64,000 nt of DNA from Aspidapion aeneum (GCA_963576565.1 OY755040.1:82059321-82123320), one strand, 5' to 3'. Counted from the first letter of the stretch, positions 22,955-34,655 are shown. The notes: generated by a model not told the origin, from the letters alone. Numbers and translations: made by a program.

Positions 22955-23665
22955 TGGGGCTCCCTGGTGGTCCAGAAAGGAGAGTTGTCTGGAATTTAAC
23001 GGTGTCAGATGTGGACTGTAATTTTAAGGGAATAAGGTCATAGGCTAAGCTGGTACAAGGGATTCTGAAATGGTCTAGTTTACCTTCTAGGTTAGTGTAG
23101 CAATAAACAAATGTATGTAAGGTAAAAATAATGCATTTTCACTTACCATTTTTATACAGGAAGTGGAACTCATGGGAGGACGCGCTGTTAAACCTTAGTT
23201 TTTGCACCCCACATTCCTGCGGTAGGAGAGTAGCTAACACGCGTGTGTTATCGTTCGAAGGCGAAACGGTTCTCTCTGGTCCGGCAGCAGGTATCGCTGC
23301 TGCGTTCATTCTCCCACATGTCGCCCAGTGGCGTCGTTAATCCATAGGCGTAGGAGAAAAGGGAATAAGTAGGAGGGAATGAGATTACGAAGGTCCATAT
23401 TAAAGGAACTAGGAACCTTAGTAATTCAAAATGCATTTTATGTAAAGTAAATTGATTATAGCAAATTGTAATATTTGCCTTTAAAACCGCGGGAGTTTCA
23501 AATGCAAATAACCCAGTAATTTTAAGTACTTAATTAGTTAATTAATACTAAATAAACAAAAAAATAGAAAATGCTCTAGTAAATCACCAAATAGCCTAAT
23601 TCGAACCAATTTGGTAAATTATAGTAAAAAGAACATATTTACAAAAAGGAAGGCGGGACGAACCA
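22955..23665 (-). repeat. 5' LTR of element B
   Basis: Same 711-bp sequence as 15718-16428, with no difference seen by eye. It should contain the element's promoter; no convincing TATA box was picked out. Confidence 0.93.
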
Positions 23666-26362
23666 TTTTTGGTAACGTCATTTTTTTTTCTAGTGACCAG
23701 AACATTTTATATATTTTGTAAACTTTTAATAATTTTTTTTATTTTTGTAATATTTTAAAAATACAAAATATCATTTTATTTTTTGTTAAAACCCACACAT
23801 GCCTTTTGGTTTTGTTCTTTTGTAATGGATATGTGTGTTATAGTAAATCAACGTAAGGTAATGGTAAAAGTATTAACGGAAAATTGATTATATATAGTAT
23901 ATTTTAGAGTCCATTATTTCAAAAAGCTTTGTTTTTTTTAAATAGGGATCATTTGCTCTTAATCAGTGCTTAGACTTTGACTTTTCTAAGATCCCACGAA
24001 CCAAATAAAATCTGCGTCATCAACGGTTAAAATTTTTCAATTTATGTACATATATATTTTTTTCCATTTTGAGGTCATTATTGAATCCAATTGGATATTA
24101 TCATAGCAATCTTAACATTGCTAAGATACATTTTTCTATTTTTTTTTCTCTTCTCATTATATTATAACTTGATAAAATCAATATTATCCAAATTAATAAC
24201 ATTTGATTGTGTAAAACTATTTTTGAATTTTTGTATTGTTTATCAATAAAACAATATTTAATTTTTTATGTTTTTCTCTTATATGAAAAATATTCGACTA
24301 TATGAACTTTAAGTACAGTCTGTACCATTTAAGCCAAGCAAATTCCATTTTAAGGATAAATTTTGATAATTTTTTTTTATTTTGATATTTTTTAAAATCT
24401 ACACTATTTTAAACAACTTAAAAAAAAATCTCCACTTTTCTTTTACTCTATGAGTACAATTGTTTTTGGAGAACTTTTCTTTTGGTAACTATGACAAATC
24501 ACAAAAATGTGTTGTCTTTTTCTAAAAATGTTTTTTTTGTTAGTTTGTTCCTTTCTGTTTGCTGTCCTAGTTAATCGATAAAATAAAAATATTCTCTATA
24601 ACGTCATTATTAAAATGATATGCTAGTGCACAGGCATAGCACTAATCAAGAACACCTAAATTATTATTTTTGTATTATTTTTATTTCTATTATCATCTTT
24701 AAATACATTTTGTTGCTATTAACTAAAGCCTATACATAATTTCCACTATTAATGATAAACAAAAAGTAATTTATGTTTAACTTTTTGCGTAAATAATCAA
24801 ATCATTAAATCACTAGTTGATCGTTTAAGGAAAACTTAGCGTAATACTTAGTCTTTCTAAGATCAGTGTTTATTTTTCGTATATTAGCCAGCATTATTTC
24901 ATTTATTATTATTTTTATTATTATTTTTTTAAATTATTTGCTCATTTTAAGTCTTGCAGTATCTAAAGAACCTTATCGTTTAAGCTGCATTTTGTTTTTT
25001 TTTTATCAGCCTATTAAATTATAAAAAAAAGTAAAATTATAACTAAAATATTTTAAAGTATTTTTTTTTTAAATTTTTTTCATATTTTCGAAGCAAGCCC
25101 TTGCCTGCTTGGACTTTAAATTGTTCTTATTTAGTAGTATTGGAAAAATAAGAAATGAGTTTATCACCCAAGAGAATTTTTTTTTCATAACACCAAAAAG
25201 AGAAGTCATTTTTGTTTAATTTTTTTTGTCATTCGCTTCAATTGGAATATAATAAGACATAATTTTATTAAAAATTTTATTATCAACTAAGATTATTTTA
25301 TTTTGTTTGTTTTGATTCATGCACTTTAAAATCGTCTATGTGCGCATAAAATTCGATAAAAACCTAAATTGGTCAAATTTTAAAACATTTGCACTTACAT
25401 AGTGTCAATTATTTTGAAGCAAAGATGTCTAATTTTGAAACAATGACATCAATATTAACCTACTTTGTTTTGCTGCAGTTCTTAGTTTTTGAATAAAGAA
25501 AAATTATGTAGCAAGATCTATGGAAAAGAAAGTTTAAATTGAAACAGGTAATATTTCAGGGAAAAAAATTTAGAAGGAAAATTCGGAAAAACTGTAAAAA
25601 TTCTAGGAGGAGCTTTATTCTAAGTAATTTTGAAAATGTGTATATTCATCTGGCTGGATTTGTTCTATTTATATTTGTTCTTTAATTTCTTTTAATTGAT
25701 TTCTTCTCTATTGAAATATTATACTTTAATTTGCCCTATATTGATATTTTGATTTGTTCTAGTAAAAAAATATTATATTTGGATTTGTTCTATTTAAAAA
25801 AAATCTATGTGGATTTGTTTCATTTTAGATTATTCCATCTGTTCTATTTGATTTTCTTTATAAACTTTAAAAATTTTTGAATCATTTAAATCTTAACTAT
25901 GACAAAAACTTGTATTTCAGTTTTTGTATCATTTTGTGTTTGTTTTTTTCAGTTGTTCTTTCGATCACATGAGTTATTTTTATATGATTTGTTTTTGCTT
26001 CGATAGAGTATTCCATGGTTGTTTTAAAGTTTATTGTGTTAACCTGGTAGGGTTGTTTTTTTTATTACACTGAAAGCAATAAACCAACTTAAATTTTTTC
26101 AAATATATAACGTTTTTTTTTCTCGTTATTGTAAATTATTTTTGTCTTAAAGTATTTGAATTTTTTATAAATTATTGTCAAATAAACCTATTTTTTTTTA
26201 TTCGGTACAAATATATTTTAAAGTTTCAAAATAATAAATTTTAATATTTCAGTTAGTGTTTGTAATTTCTTGCTTTTATCTTTGTTTTAAAATTCGTTTT
26301 TTTTATGCAAACACGTTTTTTTTGGGTTAGACAACCTTTTGTAGGTTCTTTACTGTCTAACT
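23666..26362. other. Non-coding internal DNA of element L
   Basis: Extremely AT-rich with long T runs and no coding frame. Between about 25650 and 25860 a loose repeat of the word GGATTTGTTCTATTT recurs five to seven times. GGATATTATCATAGCAAT at 24091 resembles the short repeat of the element B leader; this may be chance. Confidence 0.5.
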
Positions 26363-26809
26363 TGTAGCGTAACATACATAATTTATGAACAGTCCCTCGA
26401 TAGTAGGCTTTTGACAGACCGCGCGCCTGTGGCTTGTGACATTTACTTTTTCCGGTAAATTCATGCCACGTGAAAGTGCAATAAGTTTTTTTTTATATTT
26501 CTACCCTTCTTAGCTTCTTTTTAACTTCATAGTTCCTGGTCTGTCTGGATCCAATAAGGGCTTGCCCGCCCCGGTCAGATAGGTAAGCTTAGATTAGTGT
26601 ATAGTGCTAAAGTAATAATTTAAGACACATTGTTAACATAACCTAATATCTTGAATACTTAAGTAATATCGTGATTAATTTATTTAAATAATTATTTGAC
26701 TCTGTAATCTAAAATGTTGCTCTTTTTTAAATAGACTGGAGCTTGAGTTAACCAGAAACCATATCCTGCGTTTCATTGTGGCTTTGGCCTTCCACCCCGA
26801 ACCCCTACA
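26363..26809 (+). repeat. 5' LTR of element C
   Basis: 447 bp, TGTAGC...CCCTACA. It differs from the 3' LTR mainly by an 18-bp insertion near 26711-26732 and by T-run length. Confidence 0.92.
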
Positions 26810-26811
26810 TC

Positions 26812-26829
26812 TGGCGACCAACGTAGGAC
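26812..26829 (+). promoter_or_regulatory. Primer-binding site of element C
   Basis: TGGCGACCAACGTAGGAC starts 2 bp after the LTR. TGGCGACC is the start of tRNA-Arg-type primer sites, but the rest was not matched. The gag ATG follows immediately, so there is almost no leader. Confidence 0.6.
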
Positions 26830-28086
26830 ATGCCACTAATGAACACGCCACAACCACCACGACCTTTGGGCAGGGATAGGAGAAGCTTGGACGCACCCTC
26901 CTTGGCAAGTCGATTGAACGAGGATGAAAATAGAGGTAACCCCAGAACTAACTTAAATAACCTTTTAAGAAACACTCTTCCGAGGGCTGCAACATCACCC
27001 GTGCTTCGAGAAAAAAGTGACTTCCTTCAAAATACGGACATCTATGGTTGTCCCCCTCAATTGTCACCGCAAGTAACAACTGCGAGCGCGCCAGTGAGTA
27101 ATATGGCTTCTGGATTTGCGGAGAGAGCCGAGACAATATTGCCACCACGATCCCAGCCTGCAGTATCATTTGCTCCTGAACAACAAGAAAGTCGACTACA
27201 TTACGAACATCAATTTAGCACTAACTTAAATTTAAATACTAACAATTATAGCAGTAGTAATAGTAGTAGTAATGTAGGGCTGGGGCAAGGCTTTATTCCT
27301 CCTATGGACGCTCTTCGATTAATCCCAGTTTTTAATAATAAAAATGGGCTTCACCCAAGCGAATATATAGAAACCTTTGAAAACTTAATTGACGTTTATA
27401 ATGTCCCTATTAGACAATTAAAATACCTAATTAAAAATACGTTAATTGATAAAGAACGTCAAACAGTTAACAACTGGTGGACAGCAAACTGTGATAATGT
27501 TTATACTTTCTGGGATTTTAAAAAAATATTCTTAGACGAATACTGGGGGGAAGACAAACAATCGAAGGAAAAAACCGCCCTTGAAAATGCTTGCTTTAAC
27601 CCAAACGAGGGGATTTCTCTTACAGATAATTTTCAGAAATACGTAGCCAAGGCTAAATACCTTAAACCTAGTTTTACAGAACCCCAAATTATTAGGATTA
27701 TTTCGCGCCACTTTGACCCGTTGATTTCTGTTAACCTAATAAAAGAAAAAACTTTAAAATCAGCTGTAGAATCGCTGCGGGAGGCAGATCTGCTGATAAC
27801 CGAGTATAACGCGCGAAACGTAGACCGCGTGCAAAATCACGGGGGCTCAGTTGTCTCCGGTTCAGGTTTCGCCGGTGGGGCGCAGTCTTTGTCACAAGCA
27901 AATCGAAGCGGCGCACAAAGCGCGCAAATATCTCACCAGGCAGGCAGGTATCCCCAGAACCGCGAAAATCGCGAGGCGAATTATAGAAGGGGTCACTACA
28001 ACCAACAGAGACGTGTAAACATGATAGAGGAAATCGAGGTTGGAGATGATATGGCGGAAAACTCCAACCCCGGCTTCCAAGAATAA
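26830..28086 (+). CDS. Gypsy gag of element C
   Basis: 418 codons starting at the ATG at 26830, directly after the primer site; a second ATG is three codons on. The first 150 residues are low-complexity (Pro/Arg/Ser/Asn rich). Residues about 158-330 form the gag capsid-like domain (MDALRLIPVFNNKNG, HPSEYIETFENLI, WDFKKIFLDEYWG). The tail is Gly/Ser/Gln/Arg rich with RRGHYNQQRR, and no CCHC zinc knuckle is visible, unlike element D. RNA binding may rely on this basic tail. The frame ends in TAA, and pol follows in another frame after about 120 bp. Confidence 0.85.
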   Translation: MPLMNTPQPPRPLGRDRRSLDAPSLASRLNEDENRGNPRTNLNNLLRNTLPRAATSPVLREKSDFLQNTDIYGCPPQLSPQVTTASAPVSNMASGFAERAETILPPRSQPAVSFAPEQQESRLHYEHQFSTNLNLNTNNYSSSNSSSNVGLGQGFIPPMDALRLIPVFNNKNGLHPSEYIETFENLIDVYNVPIRQLKYLIKNTLIDKERQTVNNWWTANCDNVYTFWDFKKIFLDEYWGEDKQSKEKTALENACFNPNEGISLTDNFQKYVAKAKYLKPSFTEPQIIRIISRHFDPLISVNLIKEKTLKSAVESLREADLLITEYNARNVDRVQNHGGSVVSGSGFAGGAQSLSQANRSGAQSAQISHQAGRYPQNRENREANYRRGHYNQQRRVNMIEEIEVGDDMAENSNPGFQE

Positions 28087-28209
28087 AACCCCAGGAGGTC
28101 GGGGAAGGGCTAAAGGGGAAGGTACCCTTAAATAACAACCCTACGGACGAACTTCTCTGGGAAAGTGAGATCGATCACATGATAGACCATCCGAGATCAC
28201 CTAAAATAG

Positions 28210-28614
28210 TTCGGTTCGGTTCGGTTCATTCACATCATTTTTCAATTTTCTTTTGCTGCGTTAATTGACACAGGATCTGACATCTGCGCATGCTCAGACG
28301 ACACTTGGGCTCGTCTTAGTCCATACCAGGATAGATTGCCACATTTTACGTGCAGTAGTGTGCGAGTCAGAGGAGCGTTTAAAGCGCGTAGTAAAAAAGC
28401 TATGCTACAGGTGCAATTACCAATAATGCTGGGGCAAAATGAGTGTGCCACGGAGTTCTTGGTAATTAATGGCTTAGCGGTGTCATTAATTTTGGGTGCC
28501 GATTTCTTAAGGAATTACCAGGCCAACATTGACCTGGCAAGCAGGAGAATATTTTTAAAAGTAAACGGTGGGGGATTTTTCAGTCTCAGAAATTTTGGAC
28601 TGTCAAAATCTTAG
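28210..28614 (+). pseudogene. Gypsy protease segment of element C
   Basis: No ATG. The frame opens just after a stop at 28207-28209 and includes a (TTCGG)3 tract. The retropepsin motif ALIDTGSDICA has its catalytic aspartate codon at 28267, and the second conserved stretch reads LILGADFLRNY. The frame closes at 28614, and the connector to RT continues in a different frame (28568-28801). The part between gag and this motif is also in another frame, so it cannot be translated as one polyprotein. Confidence 0.82.
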
Positions 28615-28819
28615 TTCTGATGTCATAAATATGACGTTGTTAATGCCCACAAGGGCTGATAGTCAGGGTTTACTGTACGTTAGTGAGAATCTGGAGAGCG
28701 CGTCAGTACATGAAGGATTTTCAATGGCATACAATATCGGACAACAGGAGAATTTTTACCGGTTATGCGAATTACAAACTACTAGGGGTAAAAATAACTG
28801 ATCGCGTTTTGATCAAGTA

Positions 28820-30004
28820 TTGTTTTCTTCGCAGCTGTCAAAAGTACAAAAGGAAAAATGCGTTAAAATGCTTGAAACCTTTAACGAAACGTTTTCTGAT
28901 ATACCTGGGTTGACTCACCAATATGTGCATCCGATCAGATTGAGTGACCCTACTCCATTTTTCATTAAGCCATACCCGGTGCCTATCGCGCACAGAGAAG
29001 CGGTAGAAAAAACACTTCAACAAATGGAAGAGTGGGGTGTAATTAAGCGAGCACCCTCTAATTATATTTCGCCCCTAATGACTACGGTAAAAAAAGATAA
29101 ATCGGTCCGTGTTTGCCTTGATGCGCGTCGCTTGAACGCTGCGATTGAATCCGATTATGAAATGCCACCGCTTATTGAACAGGTAGTGAGACGCATGTCA
29201 GGAAAAATGTATTTTTCTACATTGGAATTGTCACATGGATACTGGCAAATCAAATTAAAAGAAGAAGACCAAAAGTATACAGGATTTTTAGTCGGAACTA
29301 AAACTTATGTTTTTCAAAAAATGCCTTTTGGCCTGAAAACAGCTGTCGCTGGTTTTAGTCGTTGTATGGAGAATATTTTTGGAACGGAATTTGATGACTG
29401 CCTGGTTTGGTACTTGGATGATTTGTGCGTTATGTCGGGTGAAAACTCTGGAGACGCTTTTAAGGAACACCTAGGACACTTACAGAGGGTTTTGACACGT
29501 TTGCGAGAGTCAGGCTTCACTCTGAAGCTCTCTAAGTGCCACCTATTTCAAACAAAAATGCATTTTCTGGGTTACGAACTCGACGGCTTAACCATGAAAC
29601 CCGACATATCAAGAGTGCAGGCAATTAGCGATTTTATTACCCCTAAAAATCAAAAAGAATTACAATCTTTTTTGGGCCTATGTATGTATGATAGGGCTTT
29701 TTCAAATCAATTCGCAGAACTTTCCGAGCCTCTTACAAAATTACTGCGTAAAAATGTGCCTTGGTCTTGGCAGGATGAGCACGAAGTTGCGTCCCATTCC
29801 CTAAAAAACTTATTAAAAAAAGAGGCGTTGCTGTATCACCCGGATTTTACATTACCCTTTCATGTACAGACAGACGCCAGTGCCGTAGGAGCAGCGGCCG
29901 TACTATTTCAGATAGTCGGGGGCACTAGAAGAGTTGTTGCCTATGCATCTCGACTTTTGCTCGATAGAGAGAGAGAAGATATGGATCCACCTGTAAGGAA
30001 ATAA
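28820..30004 (+). pseudogene. Gypsy reverse transcriptase and start of RNase H, element C
   Basis: 394 codons with no natural start. Ty3/Gypsy RT motifs in order: VKKDKSVRVCLDARRLNA, FSTLELSHGYWQI (the usual DL of this motif reads EL), FQKMPFGLKTA and the catalytic box YLDDL at 29411-29425. The RNase H domain begins FHVQTDASAVGAAAV (near 29870) and is cut at 30004 by a frameshift within its normal KE(I/C)xAV helix, continuing in the frame of 30010-31476. The change from Asp to Glu at the first RT metal site (LEL for DL) suggests reduced activity even without the frameshift. Confidence 0.88.
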
Positions 30005-30009
30005 CTGCG

Positions 30010-31476
30010 GTGCTGTTTGCTTTTCAACGATGGCGCCCCTTTTTACTTGGCAAAAAGTTTTACTTGCACACCGACAATCGAGCCATTTTATACTTACACA
30101 CGTGTAGGTTACTGTCCGACCGCATCTCTCGTTGGGCATTGGTGTTGCAAGAGTATGAATTTGAAGTTACTTTTGTGCCAGGCCGCGAGAATATCATGGC
30201 CGATGCACTGAGCCGTCATGCATGTGTAAGGTATGCGATACCGGAAAACAAAGAATTTCATCTTCTGGCGACTTTCCAGCTTCCCTTAAGTTTATTCCAA
30301 GAATTACACAACCTTGCCGAACTACAAGATGACAAAGAAAAATTGTGTGCTATTCGCAATAAACTGCCCAAAAGTGAAAAACTTCGCTCTCAATTCGTCC
30401 TAAAAAATAACATCTTGTACAAATGTAATGAGAGTGGTCGGTATTTTTTGTGCATTCCACGTGATTTGGTTGACAAAATTATACTAGCCTACCATGAAGT
30501 CTTTGGTCACTTTGGAGTTTTTAAGACATGGAAGGCGGTTCGTAATGAGCTCTGGTGGAGTAATATGCACCGATCAATTAAAAGAGTGGTGCGTGGCTGT
30601 GCCGTTTGTCAACATGCAAAGATAAGTACACTACCCCTACCCCCGCAACAACCCATAATATTTTTAGGACCCTTAGGTAGTAGCAGGGGGGGCGTGCAGT
30701 ACCTACTGGTTATGCTAAATGTTTTTACCAAACATGTAGAACTTTACCCTTTAAAAAAAGCAACGGCGTGCGCCATGGTAAATCGGATGACAAAGGGTTA
30801 CTTTTCTAAGTACGGGCAGCCCAGGAGACTGCTGCAGGATCGAGGTACCCAGTATACTTCAAAACATTATGTAACCACCATGAAGGACCTAAGAATACAG
30901 TTGGTTTATACGTCTATTCGACACCCCTGCGCTAACCCTGCAGAGCGAGTAATGCGTGAGTTGGGACGACTTCTGCGAACCTATTGCAGCGACCATCAAT
31001 CCCGATGGGCTTGGGAGGTACCTCATTTTGCCAATTTGATTAACGCTGTGGTGCATGAAAGCACGGGGTTCACCCCGAACGAGCTACAGCTGGGAGAAAA
31101 TCCTCCACTACTGATGCCTATAGACCTACAGGCTCAACCCCCTGAATACCAGCCTTTGGAACAGCAGGAGAAGTTGGTTTTGGCTGCGGAAATTTTACAG
31201 ACTAAAGGCCAACGCCGCGCCTTGAAACATCAGGGGCGCACACCCTGTCCCACCTTTAGCCCTGGAGATTTAGTCCTCTTGAAAGCAAATAATATTTCCT
31301 CAAAAATACGGAAAGAGACCGAAAAAATGCTTCTCCTGTTCAAGGGCCCTTATAAAATTCTAAAAAGAATAGGCGAGGCTACCTATTTGCTTGGTGAGAT
31401 TGATTGTAATCGTGAGCGAGGGATTTTTCACATGTCCCATTTAAAAGCCTATCATCCCCCTGTTCTGGCTACCTAA
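30010..31476 (+). pseudogene. Gypsy RNase H end and integrase, element C
   Basis: 488 codons open from the frameshift. Order: RNase H remainder (YLHTDNRAILYL, GRENIMADALSRH), then zinc finger HEVFGHFG...CAVCQH, then rve core. Of the three acidic residues the second (LLQDRGTQYTS) and third (NPAERVMREL) are present. The first is missing: the expected D before GPL reads IIFLGPLG. The C-terminal region ends with a chromatin-proximal beta-barrel type stretch (FSPGDLVLLKANN, FKGPYKILKRIG) and MSHLKAYHPP. Integration activity is therefore not expected. Translation ends 490 bp before the 3' LTR. Confidence 0.88.
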
Positions 31477-31963
31477 CACCGACGCCTATGAGTTATACTT
31501 TAACATCCTAAACAATAACATAAACCGCGTAAATTCAATAAAAACAAAAAAAAAATTAAATAAAATAAAAATAACTAAAACCACGACCTACTCTAATATT
31601 TAAAACCGAAAGAAATCAATAATTCGCAAAAAAAAAACTCCAAAACAAAATTAACAGGTCATTGTATTGTAGATAGGAAAGCCACACATACCTACTATTT
31701 CGCGAGAGGTTAGTACGGGAGCCGGGACGTGATTTTTCTACAAGCCAAATAATGTTAGCAAAGGTATGCCTAAAGAAGGCATTTGAGTGTGAGTTTGTGA
31801 TTTATGTTTTTAAGTCTACCTTTTATTTTTTAAACTTAATTTCTGTTTTTTTTATACTTAAGTTTCTAATTATCTGGTTAACGGAGCTGTGTGTTGCAGC
31901 CACAAAAAAAAATATAAATAAATAAAAATTTGTTTTTCTGAGCTGCCTGGAAGGGGGGGAAGC

Positions 31964-32392
31964 TGTAGCTTAACATACATAATTTATGAACAGTCCCTCG
32001 ATAGTAGGCTTTTGACAGACCGCGCGCCTGTGGCTTGTGACATTTACTTTTTCCGGTAAATTCATGCCACGTGAAAGTGCAATAAGTTTTTTTATATTTC
32101 TACCCTTCTTAGCTTTTTTTTAACTTCATAGTTCCTGTTCTGTCTGGATCCAATAAGGGCTTGCCCGCCCCAGTCAGATAGGTAAGCTTAGATTAGTGTA
32201 TAGTGCTAAAGTAATAATTTAAGACACATTGTTAACATAACCTAATATCTTGAATACTTAAGTAATATCGTGATTAATTTATTTAAATAATTATTTGACT
32301 CTGTAATCTAAATATAGACTGGAGCTTGAGTTAACCAGAAACCATATCCTGCGTTTCATTGTGGCTTTGGCCTTCCACCCCGAACCCCTACA
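31964..32392 (+). repeat. 3' LTR of element C
   Basis: 429 bp, starting TGTAGC after the purine tract GGAAGGGGGGGAAGC and ending CCCTACA. It is followed by the target duplication AACT. Confidence 0.92.
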
Positions 32393-33379
32393 AACTAGTT
32401 TTAGTTCACCTAAAACTTATTTATGAGATGTAATCATGAAATCAAAAAAAAAATATAATAATAATTTTTTTTATTTAAATAATATTTTTTTTAAAACAAA
32501 TAATTTTGTTTTACATAAGGTTGGTTTATTGTTATTGAAAACATTGTTTTTCTTGTATTAAAATTATTTTATTTTTAGGTCAGCTATTGCAAAGTGTCAA
32601 CCAACCAACAAATTTCTTCCACAAACAGTTTAATCAACCAAGCAGCCATTCCACCATTAAAGTCATTAGATCTGCCAAGCAGCCATCATCACTACAATCG
32701 AAATCTTCTTACCGTCGCTGTGCAAACTTGCAATTGGATGCTTCTTTCCAAATTCAATACAGAGTCTGCTGTTCACCCTTAGTTTCAAAGATGGCCAATG
32801 TGGAAACTCCTACTACCTAGTGTTTTTTTTAACACTATGGAGGAAACGGTTTGGTTTGGAGACTCCCTTAATTTATTTACGTTAACTTAAATCACTTTTT
32901 TTTTGTCTCCACAAATTTCTGCATAAGCGTGTATATAATATATACCTTAATGTAGTAGTTTTCAAACAATGTGTGTTAAAATTATATATTTCTATATATT
33001 TTTCGGTTTATTTGTCAATTTTATTTTGCCCTCATTTAGTTTAAGTTATCGTTGTTATTAAGCTGCACTGATATTCTGATTCTTTCAGTACTGTTTGGAA
33101 TCTACTGATCGTTCACCATGGTTGTTGCTGACTAGCTGATCTAAGATGCTGTACCTGATCCATTGTTGCTGTTTTGTTCCAGAATGGAACTTCAAGTTTT
33201 TTTCCAGCCGGAATGTTTGTTGACCATCAGATATCCAGAGAAGAAAAATGGAAACGAAGAGCGTTATAGTTTTAGTTTAGATTTGTGTTGTCTGCACTAC
33301 TTAATGCTTGTTGTTATAAACCATTTTATTTCGACTTGCGTATAAAAAAAATTGTTTATACTTAATCAGGAGGGAGTAA
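32393..33379. other. 3' internal part of element L, no protein recognised
   Basis: Less AT-rich than other blocks of L between 32580 and 33350. TTATTTTTAG (about 32570), CTTTCAG (about 33090) and TTTTGTTCCAG (about 33182) resemble splice acceptors, so this part could be transcribed and spliced RNA. The open frame 32587-32820 (Gln/Ser/Asn rich) has no family match that I recognise and is not called. The polypurine tract of L ends the block. Confidence 0.45.
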
Positions 33380-34655
33380 TGTAACAAAACGGGATTTGAT
33401 TATAAATGGTATTTTTGCCATTTATAAGTTTTTAAAGATTTTTAATTAAATATTGTTTTGACATCAACAAGCATTAATTATATGCAAGACTAAGTTAAGA
33501 TTAAGTAAAATTTATGGCAACTCGGCGACTTGTTTTTGGGCATATTTTCAGGTTCGCTGTATTTTAATAAAAGTTGTATTCGGCTAATATGTCCTTTGAG
33601 CCACTAACATCAAAATAATTCATATTTTGTAACTGGAAACAAATTAGCTAAACTATTTTCGACTTTTAAGAAACACACTGTATGATTCTAACTTTATCGA
33701 TTTTCTCAGTCCACACATCTTGGAATTGCGGTGGTATTTTGTCTCTTTGTCTTTCTCGCCAATGCGAGAGAGCTTAAGTTTCAGACCACGGCAACCAAGA
33801 ATGTCTGTGGGAGTAAACCGTTAAAGAAAGCTTAGATTTAGACCAATCAGCTAGCGGCAAGTTAAGAGTATCTAGAGAGCAGAGTACTGAAACTTTCGAA
33901 AGTGTGGAGGGAGGTCACTCTTTATTTCGCCTTTGCTTGTTTCGTTACGCTTCCGTTCACACTTCTTAAGGGGGGTTTTATTTCAACTGGGGAAATTTGT
34001 CATTTAATATTCATAGTTATTTTAGTCTTTTCTTTTAGAGTTTATTGATTTTAAAGTCATTAATTATTACTGTTTCCAGTGTTTTGAAATAATGTGTTTA
34101 ACTGTTTTATGGTTTTTTAACATCAAAATACAAACCATTAATTGCCCTAAAAACGGCATTTTTCTTTAACTATATATCCCAAACCTAAACAGTAATATTA
34201 AGTAAATTAAACAGTTGATTGAATAGTTTCACTCATTCAATCAACGTTTAAGATGTTGATAAATATATATATTTACAACAAATATATAAAAGGTTTATAA
34301 AACCTAAAAGTTTAAGAAATGTAAATATTTGAATACAAAAGTTTAATAGTAGTAAAAAGTCGATATTCAACTAATAAATATAAGAAGTGAAAGTGTGAAG
34401 CAACAAGAAGAAAATTGAAAAGGTATGTATGATTATCCTACATTAGTTATACATTTGAGAAAAACGTTTATGGCATACTTTTCCTCCAAGAACCGTCAAA
34501 TTCCCTTTCGAGATCGTGTAAATTTAATACCATATAGTAACATTTATTCTTTTTATAATTTATATAAGTTGTAGCATAAGTTGGTACCTTACAACATTTA
34601 AGCCTTGGCCACTTAAGGTGACAGCACCGCTGTCACATACTAGGCTCCTGTTACA
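33380..34655 (+). repeat. 3' LTR of element L
   Basis: 1276 bp from TGTAAC to GTTACA, a perfect 6-bp terminal inverted repeat. A purine tract AGGAGGGAG lies just before it. The sequence after it (ATCGG) is the interrupted gag-like frame of element G. Confidence 0.88.

Larger units (their letters stand above)
15718..23665 (-). mobile_element. Element B: structurally complete BEL/Pao retrotransposon
   Basis: 711-bp LTRs at 15718-16428 and 22955-23665 appear identical. A minus-strand polypurine tract (complement of 16429-16442), a 17-nt tRNA-Tyr primer-binding site (22934-22950) and a single 1763-codon gag-pol frame lie between them. TTTT flanks both ends (15714-15717, 23666-23669), consistent with a short target duplication but too simple to prove it. 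Identical LTRs and an unbroken frame indicate a recent insertion, possibly a still mobile copy. It is nested in element L. Confidence 0.93.
26363..32392 (+). mobile_element. Element C: Ty3/Gypsy retrotransposon, pol frameshifted
   Basis: LTRs at 26363-26809 and 31964-32392 enclose gag, protease, RT, RNase H and integrase in Gypsy order on the plus strand. AACT flanks both ends (26359-26362 and 32393-32396), a clear 4-bp target duplication. A primer-binding site starts 3 bp after the left LTR, and a G-rich tract (31949-31963) precedes the right LTR. Gag is open, but pol is broken in at least three places. No env-like frame lies between integrase and the 3' LTR. It is nested in element L. Confidence 0.93.
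1..34655 (+). mobile_element. Element L: long non-coding LTR element hosting nested insertions
   Basis: Two direct repeats of about 1.25 kb (1-1242 and 33380-34655) bound this segment. The right copy begins TGTAAC and ends GTTACA, and a purine-rich tract (about 33368-33377) lies just before it. The left copy is followed after 3 bp by TGGTGCCAG, as expected of a primer-binding site. This is the structure of a plus-strand LTR retrotransposon. Removing elements A, B and C leaves about 11 kb of internal DNA in four blocks, where I see no gag, protease, RT or integrase. It is therefore either a large non-autonomous LTR element or one whose coding part has been lost. The 5' outer edge is outside the window, so the target duplication cannot be checked. 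The right flank is ATCGG. Confidence 0.7.

Noticed and set aside
24080..24120. GGATATTATCATAGCAAT shared with the element B leader as a transduced repeat
   Set aside because: One 18-bp imperfect match in AT-rich DNA can be chance.
31477..31963. Possible env gene in element C (and 43931-43942 in D)
   Set aside because: No open frame of useful length between integrase and the 3' LTR in either element.
32587..32820. 77-codon frame near the 3' end of element L as a gene
   Set aside because: Low-complexity Gln/Ser/Asn composition, an overlapping open frame of similar length, no recognised domain.
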